Assembly: GCA_003551785.1 (NCBI GenBank)
Contig: PUNP01000347.1
Coordinates: 1-6,702, forward strand
DNA: 6,702 nt
Reading direction: 5' to 3'
From: Candidatus Brocadiaceae bacterium
GTDB lineage: Bacteria; Planctomycetota; Brocadiia; SM23-32
The notes under the pieces are model-generated. The model was not told the origin of the DNA, searched no databases, and worked only from the letters and a program-made list of their open reading frames with translations. Position 1 is the first letter of the stretch. Each line of letters begins with the position of its first letter. Below, piece after piece: positions 1-5,927 of the stretch. A program made the translations under genes and the position numbers.

Positions 1-614
1 GATCCCGACCGCACCCGATATACTCCCAGAACCTGGTTCAGCCCCATCGCCGTCTCACCGTCGCGCAACAGCTCCAGCCACAGCGCATAATCCTGCCGCC
101 GGCGAATCAACGGCATATACCGCTTGCCAAACACGTTCGTGTCGTACATCGCTGTTAAGCACCCGACATAACAGGTTTTAAGGAGATCCCGATAACGCAG
201 TCGGGGCGGGACGCCAACCGGTGAAAGATACCGCCCATCCTCGTCGACACGCTCATAAGCGGCATACGAAAACGCCGCATTATTCTCCCGCATAAACGCC
301 AGCTGGCGCTCGAGCTTATGCGGCAACCACAGATCATCCCCGTCCAGAAACGCGATATATCGACCGCGTGCGGACTCGATCGCGGTATTCCGCGCCACTG
401 CGGCCCCGCCATTACGCTCAAGCCGAAACACCCGTATCCGCGAGTCTTCTGCTGCTAGGTCCTCAACGATCTCCGCCGAGCCATCCTCGGAAGCGTCATC
501 CACAACGAGAAGCTCCCAATCCTCCCAAGTCTGCGCCTGGACCGAGGCAATCGTTTCCCTAATGAACGCGGCACCGTTGTGCACAGGTGTCACAATGGAC
601 ACAACCGGCGTCAT
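1..614 (-). CDS. Family 2 glycosyltransferase, TuaG-like (3' end cut by window)
   Basis: Reading leftward from the ATG at 614-612, an open frame gives 204 codons and leaves the window without a stop. The protein starts MTPVVSIVTPVHNG, the classic GT-A nucleotide-sugar binding strand. It then shows VVDDAS (residues 37-42), a DGDD metal-binding DxD motif (91-94) followed by LW, and RRRQDYALW (171-179), the usual acceptor/base region of this family. The order and spacing match TuaG-type transferases (about 250 residues), so roughly 45-50 residues are missing. It should move a sugar from a nucleotide donor to a lipid-linked repeat unit on the cytoplasmic face of the membrane; donor and acceptor cannot be read from sequence. 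Its ATG overlaps the stop of the upstream family-4 gene (ATGA), which suggests translational coupling. Codon use is GC-rich, like tviB. The family call is firm; the TuaG resemblance is from memory. Confidence 0.9.
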   Translation of the reverse strand, partial: MTPVVSIVTPVHNGAAFIRETIASVQAQTWEDWELLVVDDASEDGSAEIVEDLAAEDSRIRVFRLERNGGAAVARNTAIESARGRYIAFLDGDDLWLPHKLERQLAFMRENNAAFSYAAYERVDEDGRYLSPVGVPPRLRYRDLLKTCYVGCLTAMYDTNVFGKRYMPLIRRRQDYALWLELLRDGETAMGLNQVLGVYRVRSG

Positions 615-1414
615 ACAGACACCCCAGTCACTTCGAGGTTTCGGCGCAGTTTCCCATCACCCACGACAAGAACCTCCACGCGAAGCGCCTGTCGGTTCAG
701 CTCGCGGGCCAAGTCCAGCAAATACTCTGGACCGTGTGCTGGCCCTAATCCACCACAGTACAAAAGCTGTTTCTTTCCGAGATTTGACCCTCCGTCATCT
801 CCAGCTTCGGATAAGGCATTTTCTGCGTAGTCGATGTCCGCCCCATTTGGAATCACAGAGATTTTCTCAAGAGGGACACGTTTTCCAGAGATGAAATCCC
901 TCATCGTGGGCGTAAGGGCCACAATGTTTTTCGAAGAGCGATACGCAAAACTCTCCAGCTGATAAGCAATATAGCGGCTCGCAGATCCCCGCAAAGCGCC
1001 CAACGCGATGGGGACATCGGGCCAGAGGTCTCGCACCTCAAACACCAACGGCACCTTCTGCTTTCGTGCCGCATAGGCGCCCGGTAGCGCGATCGTCAGT
1101 GGCGTACTCGTGGCAAACACCACATCCGCCGGGATCGAGGCTGCCTTCCGGGCTGCCTGCCAGGCAAAGCGGACAAAAGCGCGCATCCGCTCGGAATAAC
1201 TCATATGGTTGGAATACGGCACCGGAAGCCAATGCACCCGAATGCCCGCCTCCTCCGTCTCGTACCAGTCGCGCTCGCCGCCTTCTTCCCGCCACGAGGT
1301 GACCATGTTCACGTCATGGCCCATGGCCACGAGCCGCCGCGCCATCTCGTAGGAGCGTGTGCCGCCGGACATCTCCGGGGTGTTGAAATACTGGTGCAGG
1401 TATGTAATTCGCAA
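611..1414 (-). CDS. Family 4 glycosyltransferase, WbuB/WcaI-like, C-terminally truncated (possible pseudogene)
   Basis: I start it at TTG 1414, where the family-typical LRITYLHQYF begins, with CAGGG seven bases upstream. An in-frame ATG at 1486 would add 24 residues that do not look like the family. The product is 267 residues. The N-terminal GT-B domain is complete: the SGGTRSYEMARRL loop (16-28), EVRDLWPD (126-133), then a linker to VIPNGAD (188-194). The C-terminal Rossmann domain begins with LLYCGGLGPAHG and VGDGKL (251-256), then ends after a few more residues at TGA 613-611. Relatives run to about 400 residues. The missing part carries the EX7E-type donor-binding region, so catalytic activity is doubtful. 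The break lies directly against the next gene, with a 4-base ATGA overlap, as if a deletion or cassette junction removed the 3' half. It may still be translated. A role in repeat-unit assembly is inferred from family and context. Confidence 0.82.
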   Translation of the reverse strand: MRITYLHQYFNTPEMSGGTRSYEMARRLVAMGHDVNMVTSWREEGGERDWYETEEAGIRVHWLPVPYSNHMSYSERMRAFVRFAWQAARKAASIPADVVFATSTPLTIALPGAYAARKQKVPLVFEVRDLWPDVPIALGALRGSASRYIAYQLESFAYRSSKNIVALTPTMRDFISGKRVPLEKISVIPNGADIDYAENALSEAGDDGGSNLGKKQLLYCGGLGPAHGPEYLLDLARELNRQALRVEVLVVGDGKLRRNLEVTGVSV

Positions 1415-1690
1415 AATGAAACCCTGAACGTATTGGCAATATGTGACTACTGGACGCGAGTGGCCGAGCAACCCCAGGTCCCACATGACCTTCGGCGGAC
1501 AATCCGTCTGTGCCGATTTTCGATTTGAGTTCCCGTTGGAGTATCAAACGCACCCCTACCCATCCTCCTCGATCCGATGCTCATCCATCTCACCGATCAA
1601 GATCCTCAGAACAATCAGACCACCACAAGAATCTGAATGATGCATTTTCCCCGCGGCCAACGCTTTACCGAAGGGGAAAAGCGGGACGTC
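1415..1690. other. Spacer between tviB and the family-4 glycosyltransferase
   Basis: These 276 bases have no recognisable gene. Just after the tviB stop lies a perfect 8-bp inverted repeat (1645-1680). The minus strand has a 29-codon frame from ATG 1645 to TAG 1558-1556, beginning MHHSDSCGG; I do not recognise it and its GGGG lies only three bases from the ATG, so I do not call it a gene. The family-4 frame could extend to ATG 1486, but TTG 1414 fits the family better. I found no convincing promoter. Confidence 0.6.
1645..1680 (-). repeat. Inverted repeat just downstream of tviB
   Basis: TTTTCCCC (1645-1652) and GGGGAAAA (1673-1680) are perfect 8-bp complements separated by 20 bases. The outer arm ends 10 bases past the tviB stop, where a terminator or 3' stabilising hairpin would sit. 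No U-run follows the stem on the minus strand (the arm ends in AAAA, then TGCAT), so it is not a classical intrinsic terminator. It could reduce read-through or protect the tviB 3' end. Confidence 0.5.
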
Positions 1691-2965
1691 TTACAGCCGC
1701 AGATCCACAACCTCGCGCGGGAGCAGATACTTTAAATCGTACAGTACGTGCGGATGTCGACCGAAGGCCCGGATGCCATCCGCGTCTAGTTCGGAGAAGT
1801 CGCGGTGGGCGACCGCAACCACCACACCGTCGTACACCCCTGCTTCCGGCTGCACAATGGGTACGATCCCCATCTCGCGCTCTGCCTCGGCCCCATTCAC
1901 CCAAGGATCATACGCGTCCACCGACAGCCCGTAACTTTCAAGCTCGCGCACCACATCCACCGCCCGGCTATTACGCAGATCTGGCGTGTTTTCTTTAAAG
2001 GTCAGCCCCATCACCAGCACCCGCCCGCCCTGGACCCGCGCACCGGTCTGAAGCATGGCCTTCACCATTTGGCTGGCCACGTACGCGCCCATGTCATCGT
2101 TCAGGCGCCGACCGGCTAGGATGATCTCCGGGTGATGCCCGACCTCCTGCGCCTTGTGCGTCAAGTAGTACGGGTCCACTCCGATGCAATGCCCACCAAC
2201 CAGCCCGGGCCAAAACGGCAGTAAATTCCATTTGGAGCCTGCTGCTTCCAGTACCTCCTGGGTATCAATCCCCAATCGGTTGAACAGAATCGCCAGTTCG
2301 TTGATCAGCGCAATGTTCACATCCCGCTGGGTATTCTCGATCACCTTGGCCGCCTCCGCCACGCGGATGTTACTGGCTCGGTACGTCCCGCCCGTGATCA
2401 CCTCCCGATACAGCCTATCCACAAACCCGGCGACCGCCGGAGTAGAGCCGGACGTCACCTTGCGGATGGTGGTTACGGTATGCTCCCGGTCTCCCGGATT
2501 CACACGCTCCGGACTGTAGCCAGCAAAGAAGTCGCGGTTGTACGTCAGCCCCGACACGCGCTCAACCACCGGAATGCAGTCTTCCTCCGTCGCCCCCGGG
2601 TACACCGTAGACTCGTACACCACTAAATCACCGGACGAAATAGCGCGCCCTACGGTCTCGCTGGCGGCCAATAACGGCCGAAGATCCGGCCGACTGTGGG
2701 CGTCGATCGGCGTCGGAACCGTCACGATAAACACATTACAATCCGCCAGCGCGGCAGAATCATCCGTCACCCGCAAGTGCGCCGCTCCTGCCAATGCGTC
2801 GTCGGTCACCTCTAGGGTATCGTCGTGTCCGGCCCTCAGCGCGGCCACCCGCGGACCATTCACGTCGAAGCCAATCACCGGGCGCTTGGCCCCAAACGCC
2901 ACTGCTAGGGGCAGCCCCACATAGCCCAGGCCAATTACCGCGATCCGAACATCCTGCAGATCCAT
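1691..2965 (-). CDS. tviB: UDP-N-acetylhexosamine 6-dehydrogenase (TviB/WbpO family)
   Basis: This enzyme uses two NAD+ to oxidise C6 of UDP-GlcNAc or UDP-GalNAc to the uronic acid, a cytoplasmic precursor for acidic O-antigens and capsules such as Vi. The product is 424 residues from ATG 2965, almost exactly the length of Salmonella TviB, whose sequence it follows closely throughout. Visible features are the NAD-binding IGLGYVGLP (11-19) with Asp34 in IGFD, VPTPID (83-88), YESTVYPG (117-124), [10 protein letters not shown] (150-159), [12 protein letters not shown] (204-215, with the conserved Lys207), and [12 protein letters not shown] holding catalytic Cys260; the C-terminal DPW and LYDLKY motifs are present. 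ATG 2965 is preferred because AGAGAGGA (2976-2983) lies 10 bases upstream; GTG 2968 is an adjacent alternative, and ATG 3013 adds an unlike leader. GlcNAc versus GalNAc specificity is not decided by sequence. No partner C4-epimerase is in the window. Confidence 0.95.
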   Translation of the reverse strand: MDLQDVRIAVIGLGYVGLPLAVAFGAKRPVIGFDVNGPRVAALRAGHDDTLEVTDDALAGAAHLRVTDDSAALADCNVFIVTVPTPIDAHSRPDLRPLLAASETVGRAISSGDLVVYESTVYPGATEEDCIPVVERVSGLTYNRDFFAGYSPERVNPGDREHTVTTIRKVTSGSTPAVAGFVDRLYREVITGGTYRASNIRVAEAAKVIENTQRDVNIALINELAILFNRLGIDTQEVLEAAGSKWNLLPFWPGLVGGHCIGVDPYYLTHKAQEVGHHPEIILAGRRLNDDMGAYVASQMVKAMLQTGARVQGGRVLVMGLTFKENTPDLRNSRAVDVVRELESYGLSVDAYDPWVNGAEAEREMGIVPIVQPEAGVYDGVVVAVAHRDFSELDADGIRAFGRHPHVLYDLKYLLPREVVDLRL

Positions 2966-2975
2966 CACTCGCGCA

Positions 2976-2983
2976 TCCTCTCT
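2976..2983 (-). promoter_or_regulatory. Ribosome binding site deciding the tviB start
   Basis: The minus strand reads AGAGAGGA here, ending 10 bases before ATG 2965 and 7 bases before GTG 2968. It would lie inside the coding region if ATG 3013 were used, so it supports the shorter protein, which also matches TviB length. Confidence 0.65.
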
Positions 2984-3050
2984 CGCTCGTTTTCTCGCGC
3001 CAAGGTGGTCCACACCCTCAATCTGGAACCCCTTAAAGAGACGCGAATCA

Positions 3051-3061
3051 ACGCCACCGCT
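3051..3061 (-). promoter_or_regulatory. ops-like element (possible RfaH/NusG-paralogue recruitment site)
   Basis: The minus strand reads AGCGGTGGCGT, matching 9 of 11 bases of the known ops core GGCGGTAGCGT, which recruits RfaH to paused RNA polymerase in polysaccharide operons. It lies 85 bases upstream of tviB in the sense direction, a fitting place. Two mismatches in a GC-rich sequence can arise by chance, and the A-to-G change falls within the core, so this is a weak call. Confidence 0.2.
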
Positions 3062-3072
3062 TTCGGTTCCGA

Positions 3073-3107
3073 GCCTCAGCGAAGGGTGTATAAAAAAACA
3101 CTGAGGC
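3073..3107. repeat. Inverted repeat with A/T-rich loop in the tviB leader
   Basis: GCCTCAG (3073-3079) and CTGAGGC (3101-3107) are perfect 7-bp complements. A nested GTGT (3086-3089) and ACAC (3098-3101) flank ATAAAAAA. It overlaps the weak promoter candidate for tviB, so it could be an operator, or a hairpin if the region is read through from upstream. No T-run follows the outer arm on either strand, so it is not an intrinsic terminator. Confidence 0.5.
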
Positions 3108-3115
3108 CTTGACTG
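3087..3115 (-). promoter_or_regulatory. Weak sigma-70-like promoter candidate for tviB
   Basis: On the minus strand CAGTCA (3115-3110; 3 of 6 to TTGACA) and TATACA (3092-3087; 4 of 6 to TATAAT) are 17 bases apart. Transcription would begin near 3080, giving a leader of about 115 bases that includes the ops-like element. The -35 is poor; the spacing and place are the main support. Confidence 0.22.
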
Positions 3116-3227
3116 CGTGAATTGAGCCGTACAAGCGCCGAAAACGGCCCTTACAGCCCCAAATCCGAACTAACACAGCGAACTCTGCCCACAAGACTGG
3201 CAGGCTGGCTATGCCCCGAAAGGAAAG

Positions 3228-3274
3228 GGCCTTAATCAGTTTTTCTTAGCCTAGATCGGAAAAGAGCTAAGGCC
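3228..3274 (-). repeat. Mutually exclusive inverted repeats after the WcaA-like glycosyltransferase gene
   Basis: The segment at 3268-3274 (TAAGGCC on plus) can pair with GGCCTTA at 3228-3234. The overlapping segment GCTAAG (3266-3271) can instead pair with CTTAGC (3245-3250). The two stems share 3268-3271 and cannot form together. They begin just seven bases beyond the glycosyltransferase stop. Neither is followed by a clear U-run, so termination or attenuation is only a possibility. Confidence 0.4.
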
Positions 3275-3280
3275 GCTCGT

Positions 3281-4084
3281 CTAATCGTTTTTGAATACCC
3301 GACAATCACCACCAAGGGCTTGAGCGACCGGCGCCGACACCCTATCGTACTTCAACATATAAAGTAGACGATAAAGCCGCCTCCTTCCCAACAAATAACG
3401 GAACGGAACTTTAAGCATCTGCTTTACCTTTACCCAAATACGCACGGGCTGCCGGACAACCCTAGCCGTATCCCTTAAACCATGGGAGCTTGACACTCCA
3501 CCCAAATCAAACACCGACGAAACACATTCACAGAATAACCATTCATAACGCAAAGAAATAGTCTTTTTCCATACGCTATCCGCTGACACTGAATAATCTA
3601 GAGAAAAAGGGGTTTCGATTAAGACCCTTGTCGGGCAAAATATTCCCTGATGCCCAACCTCCTGAAGTTTTTTCTTTTCACTCTTCGCAGAAGGCCTCAG
3701 ATAAAAGTCTTCTTCGTAAGACTGAAGCGTATAGCAACAAACTATAGAATCCGCGAGGCTGACTTTTTCCTGGAGAGCCAAAATTGAAAACCCACCAAAA
3801 AACACATCACCGGAATTCATGAATACCACTGAATCACCACCGCACAGGCGAACACCCTTATTCATTGCATCATAAATCCCAGCGTCCGGCTCGCTTATAA
3901 CCTTCGAACGGTATTCTTGGGCTTCTTTTACAACCTGATCAAACCCATCGCTTGACCCCCCGTCCACTATAACATGCTCAAGTCGCGCACCACACGCGAC
4001 CTGCCTTTTTACTGACTCAATAGTTTTCGCCAATCCAGAACTATTGTTATAGTTTACGGTAACAACAGAAACAAGTCCAGACAT
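3281..4084 (-). CDS. Family 2 glycosyltransferase, WcaA-like
   Basis: The product is 267 residues from ATG 4084, preceded by AGGTG (4092-4096) at seven bases. The frame could extend to ATG 4186, but the extra 34 residues precede the family-typical start MSGLVSVVTVNYNN and are not expected. The GT-A fold motifs are VIVDGGSSDG (38-47), SEPDAGIYDAMNKG (64-77) and FMNSGD (88-93), where the usual DxD of the family is replaced by NSGD, as is normal for this subgroup. Mid-protein GHQGIF and the C-terminal basic stretch (KVKQMLKVPFRYLLGRRR) suggest membrane association. It probably adds one sugar to the undecaprenyl-linked repeat unit in the cytoplasm; substrates are unknown. It is distinctly AT-richer than tviB and fcl and shares this with the polymerase-like gene upstream, which points to joint acquisition. 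The WcaA resemblance is from memory of the family. Confidence 0.9.
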   Translation of the reverse strand: MSGLVSVVTVNYNNSSGLAKTIESVKRQVACGARLEHVIVDGGSSDGFDQVVKEAQEYRSKVISEPDAGIYDAMNKGVRLCGGDSVVFMNSGDVFFGGFSILALQEKVSLADSIVCCYTLQSYEEDFYLRPSAKSEKKKLQEVGHQGIFCPTRVLIETPFSLDYSVSADSVWKKTISLRYEWLFCECVSSVFDLGGVSSSHGLRDTARVVRQPVRIWVKVKQMLKVPFRYLLGRRRLYRLLYMLKYDRVSAPVAQALGGDCRVFKND

Positions 4085-4323
4085 TAAACCACACCTAATA
4101 CTGACAGAGATACGCGTCAAATACGCGAACACGAAGATGCCTATTAAACATGAATACGTACCGACAAAATACGCCTGACAAAGCACATCAGAAAAAACAT
4201 TGCGACCACCACACCCGCCACAGATCTAATTTGAACCTTTGGTGCGACAGCCGATAACAGGCGAGAAATAACACTCTTCCGCTATAGAAACGCTAATTTT
4301 TGGGTCGACAACCAAGAAGAGAA
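4085..4323. other. AT-rich spacer between polymerase-like gene and WcaA-like glycosyltransferase
   Basis: These 239 bases hold no recognised gene. The minus strand has a 45-codon open stretch (4281-4144, TAA at 4146-4144) with a hydrophobic run containing GVVVAMFFLMCFVRRIL; its only conventional starts are GTG 4221 and ATG 4200, without a good ribosome binding site. It looks more like the tail of a lost membrane protein, or chance, than a working gene. An imperfect direct repeat spans the polymerase stop (4267-4337). Confidence 0.5.
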
Positions 4324-4337
4324 TTACACTCTTCGCT
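4267..4337. repeat. Imperfect direct repeat at the 3' end of the polymerase-like gene
   Basis: AATAACACTCTTCCGCT (4267-4283) and AATTACACTCTTCGCT (4322-4337) differ by one substitution and one single-base indel, with 38 bases between. The second copy contains the polymerase stop codon. It could be a trace of a small duplication or recombination event. Confidence 0.45.
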
Positions 4338-5514
4338 CGTCTTTTGCAAGGATCAGCAAGCCACACAAATACATCACCATTATAAGATTGAAATTACCCT
4401 CCACCACAACATCCTGCTGCATCACAACAACCGAAACAAAAAACAACAACGATGCAAAAACAATGTAGCGGCCACGGGCAACCAAGGCTCCCCACGAGAT
4501 ATAAACCATCGACACCACTAAAAAAATAACTGGGAACCAACCGCCCAGCCTAGCGTTATCAAGAAAAACATTATGGAACCATTTTGTGCTCGATATATCA
4601 GGATCCACACTGAAACCACCAAAAGGGTAATGCAATAAGTTAATAAATCCATCCTTATAAAGATCGAAACGAACATCTACCAAGGTTGTCGATGCCCTGC
4701 TTAAAATAAACCCAATATATTCATCCAAAGCACCTACCGAACTCACAACCACCGCAATTCCTGCGCCAGCTATTGACATAAATATAAATGTTAAATATGC
4801 CTTAATGCGAGAATCGACAGCCAAGAGAAACAGCATAGCCAAAATGATTACGAGAAAGTACGCCCGACCTCCAAGGAAAATTGCAAGAAACGAAATCGCC
4901 AAAAACGCACCAAATAAAAATGTTTTTATAAGCCAGGAATGTCGCACGAACATAAAATAAAGCAATAAAGAGCCAAAGATAGCCAAATTATTGCTAACGC
5001 GAGGAGAGTTACTCTCACGGCCACTCAATGGATCAATAACTCGGCCATATCCATAGTATTCGGGATCCAAACCATATGAATATACGGAAATCACAACAGC
5101 GCTTAGGCCTATGCCGAACACATACAACAAGAGAAGCTCATACTGAATGTCTTTTTTTTGAGTTTGAAACGCAAACCCCACAAGTATTATCATGAATAGT
5201 GCAGCTGCCATCGCACGAAGCGGGTTTTCCAATGTAATGACTTGATGCCCCACGACGTACAGAGGTATTATCGAAACAAACAACAAGGAAGCAAGCACCA
5301 AATATTGCTTCTTTATTTTTATATCGCCAACACCGTTAGCCTTTAACAAAAAATACAGCGCAAACAAAGGGAGGTACAAAAAGTACGGACCAAAACCAAG
5401 CGCCAAGAACGCCGGTTTCAAAATCCAGCCGTCTTTGATTGACACATTTCCGCAAGAGCCCTCCCTCCCCAACGAAGTTCGCTTCGAGTCGAATGCGGCT
5501 GTAGACAAAACCAT
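4324..5514 (-). CDS. wzy: Polytopic membrane protein, O-antigen polymerase/ligase-like (Wzy-like)
   Basis: The product is 396 residues with about 10-11 hydrophobic spans (roughly 33-57, 70-89, 100-116, 125-145, 175-190, 194-213, 217-234, 239-260, 326-345, 349-366, 374-391). A long hydrophilic loop near 261-325 carries Arg282 in VRFDLYKDGF, HYPFGG and WFHNVFLDN; an Arg plus a His-Asn motif in a large periplasmic loop is typical of Wzy polymerases and WaaL ligases. It would join undecaprenyl-linked repeat units in the periplasm. Polymerase is preferred over ligase because it sits among repeat-unit glycosyltransferases; such proteins diverge too far for a firm name. ATG 5514 is the first start after an in-frame TAG nine bases upstream, but the GGGAG is only two bases before it; TTG 5508 has better spacing and GTG 5445 would remove a hydrophilic 23-residue leader. 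The gene is AT-rich, suggesting transfer. Confidence 0.8.
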   Translation of the reverse strand: MVLSTAAFDSKRTSLGREGSCGNVSIKDGWILKPAFLALGFGPYFLYLPLFALYFLLKANGVGDIKIKKQYLVLASLLFVSIIPLYVVGHQVITLENPLRAMAAALFMIILVGFAFQTQKKDIQYELLLLYVFGIGLSAVVISVYSYGLDPEYYGYGRVIDPLSGRESNSPRVSNNLAIFGSLLLYFMFVRHSWLIKTFLFGAFLAISFLAIFLGGRAYFLVIILAMLFLLAVDSRIKAYLTFIFMSIAGAGIAVVVSSVGALDEYIGFILSRASTTLVDVRFDLYKDGFINLLHYPFGGFSVDPDISSTKWFHNVFLDNARLGGWFPVIFLVVSMVYISWGALVARGRYIVFASLLFFVSVVVMQQDVVVEGNFNLIMVMYLCGLLILAKDERRV

Positions 5515-5658
5515 TACTCCCTATTCAAGGAAAACCAAGAAAAACACTTAAGCAATTGCTTTTCTCTGCAGACTGCTGGCCACCCACTGGGCCGCAGAAT
5601 TGAGTGAACATATTCGAGCTCTTCCACCGCCCTTCGAGGTCAGATCAGAACAACACAG

Positions 5659-5666
5659 CCCCCCCC
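5659..5666. repeat. Homopolymer run of eight C
   Basis: Eight consecutive C on the plus strand (G on the transcribed strand), followed by GG. Runs of this length are prone to slipped-strand change and to sequencing error. It lies about 145 bases upstream of the polymerase-like gene. Confidence 0.7.
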
Positions 5667-5805
5667 GGACATACAGACCACCAAATTCCTAGATTAGGGA
5701 TAACACGAAAAGAGGAAGACCGTTCGGACTCCCCATTCCTGATGAAGATCAAATCCAACACGCTGCTTGACATTGCTAAAATAAAAGATCACGGCCGATA
5801 ACAAC

Positions 5806-5841
5806 GGAGAGCGTTAATTAAATGGAGAGCGTTGATTAAAT
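5806..5841. repeat. Two tandem 18-bp direct repeats
   Basis: GGAGAGCGTTAATTAAAT (5806-5823) is followed at once by GGAGAGCGTTGATTAAAT (5824-5841), with one difference. Copy 1 includes the palindrome TTAATTAA. An 18-bp period is near two helical turns less three bases, so the copies need not face the same side. They lie about 87 bases past the fcl stop and about 290 bases before the polymerase-like gene. They may be a protein-binding site or a scar of recombination. Confidence 0.75.
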
Positions 5842-5927
5842 ATCGACGGCGGTGACTGGTCCGCGCTCCATAATCGCCTACGCCCTAAAACCGCACAAGA
5901 TCAAAAAGAGCTGCTTCCTTAAGCCTA

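Larger units (their letters stand above)
2966..3280. other. 315-bp leader/spacer upstream of tviB, rich in inverted repeats
   Basis: No gene is seen here. On the transcribed (minus) strand, reading toward tviB, it holds alternative hairpins (3274-3228), an inverted repeat with an A/T-rich loop (3107-3073), a weak promoter candidate (3115-3087), an ops-like 11-mer (3061-3051) and the tviB ribosome binding site (2983-2976). The length and content suggest a regulated leader for tviB and the genes after it, rather than a simple operon gap. Each item is listed separately. I see no U-tailed terminator. Confidence 0.6.
5515..5927. other. 413-bp spacer between fcl and the polymerase-like gene
   Basis: No known gene is seen. 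It contains an 18-bp tandem repeat (5806-5841) and a run of eight C (5659-5666; G on the transcribed strand). A 42-codon minus-strand frame from an ATG near 5773 runs through this G-run and stops just after it; the frame reached by losing one G stays open to a TAA near 5547. Neither product is recognised and I do not call a gene. No U-tailed terminator follows fcl, and no promoter for the polymerase-like gene is convincing. Confidence 0.55.

Noticed and set aside
1415..1486. Extension of the family-4 glycosyltransferase to ATG 1486
   Set aside because: The extra residues do not resemble the family, whose N-terminus begins at RITYLHQYF; TTG 1414 has CAGGG at a suitable distance.
1556..1645. 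Minus-strand 29-codon frame starting MHHSDSCGG
   Set aside because: No similarity recognised, poor ribosome binding site spacing, and its start lies within the inverted repeat after tviB; too short to support.
1510..1998. Plus-strand 162-codon open frame
   Set aside because: Its 3' half runs antisense to the C-terminal end of tviB and its 5' half across the spacer; the product is rich in Pro, Arg and Ser with no family pattern, as expected from the reverse strand of GC-rich coding DNA.
2538..2924. Plus-strand 128-codon open frame
   Set aside because: Lies entirely antisense inside tviB, which is conserved over its whole length; no ribosome binding site or recognisable motif.
4085..4186. N-terminal extension of the WcaA-like glycosyltransferase to ATG 4186
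   Set aside because: The 34 extra residues precede the usual family start, and ATG 4084 has a well-spaced AGGTG.
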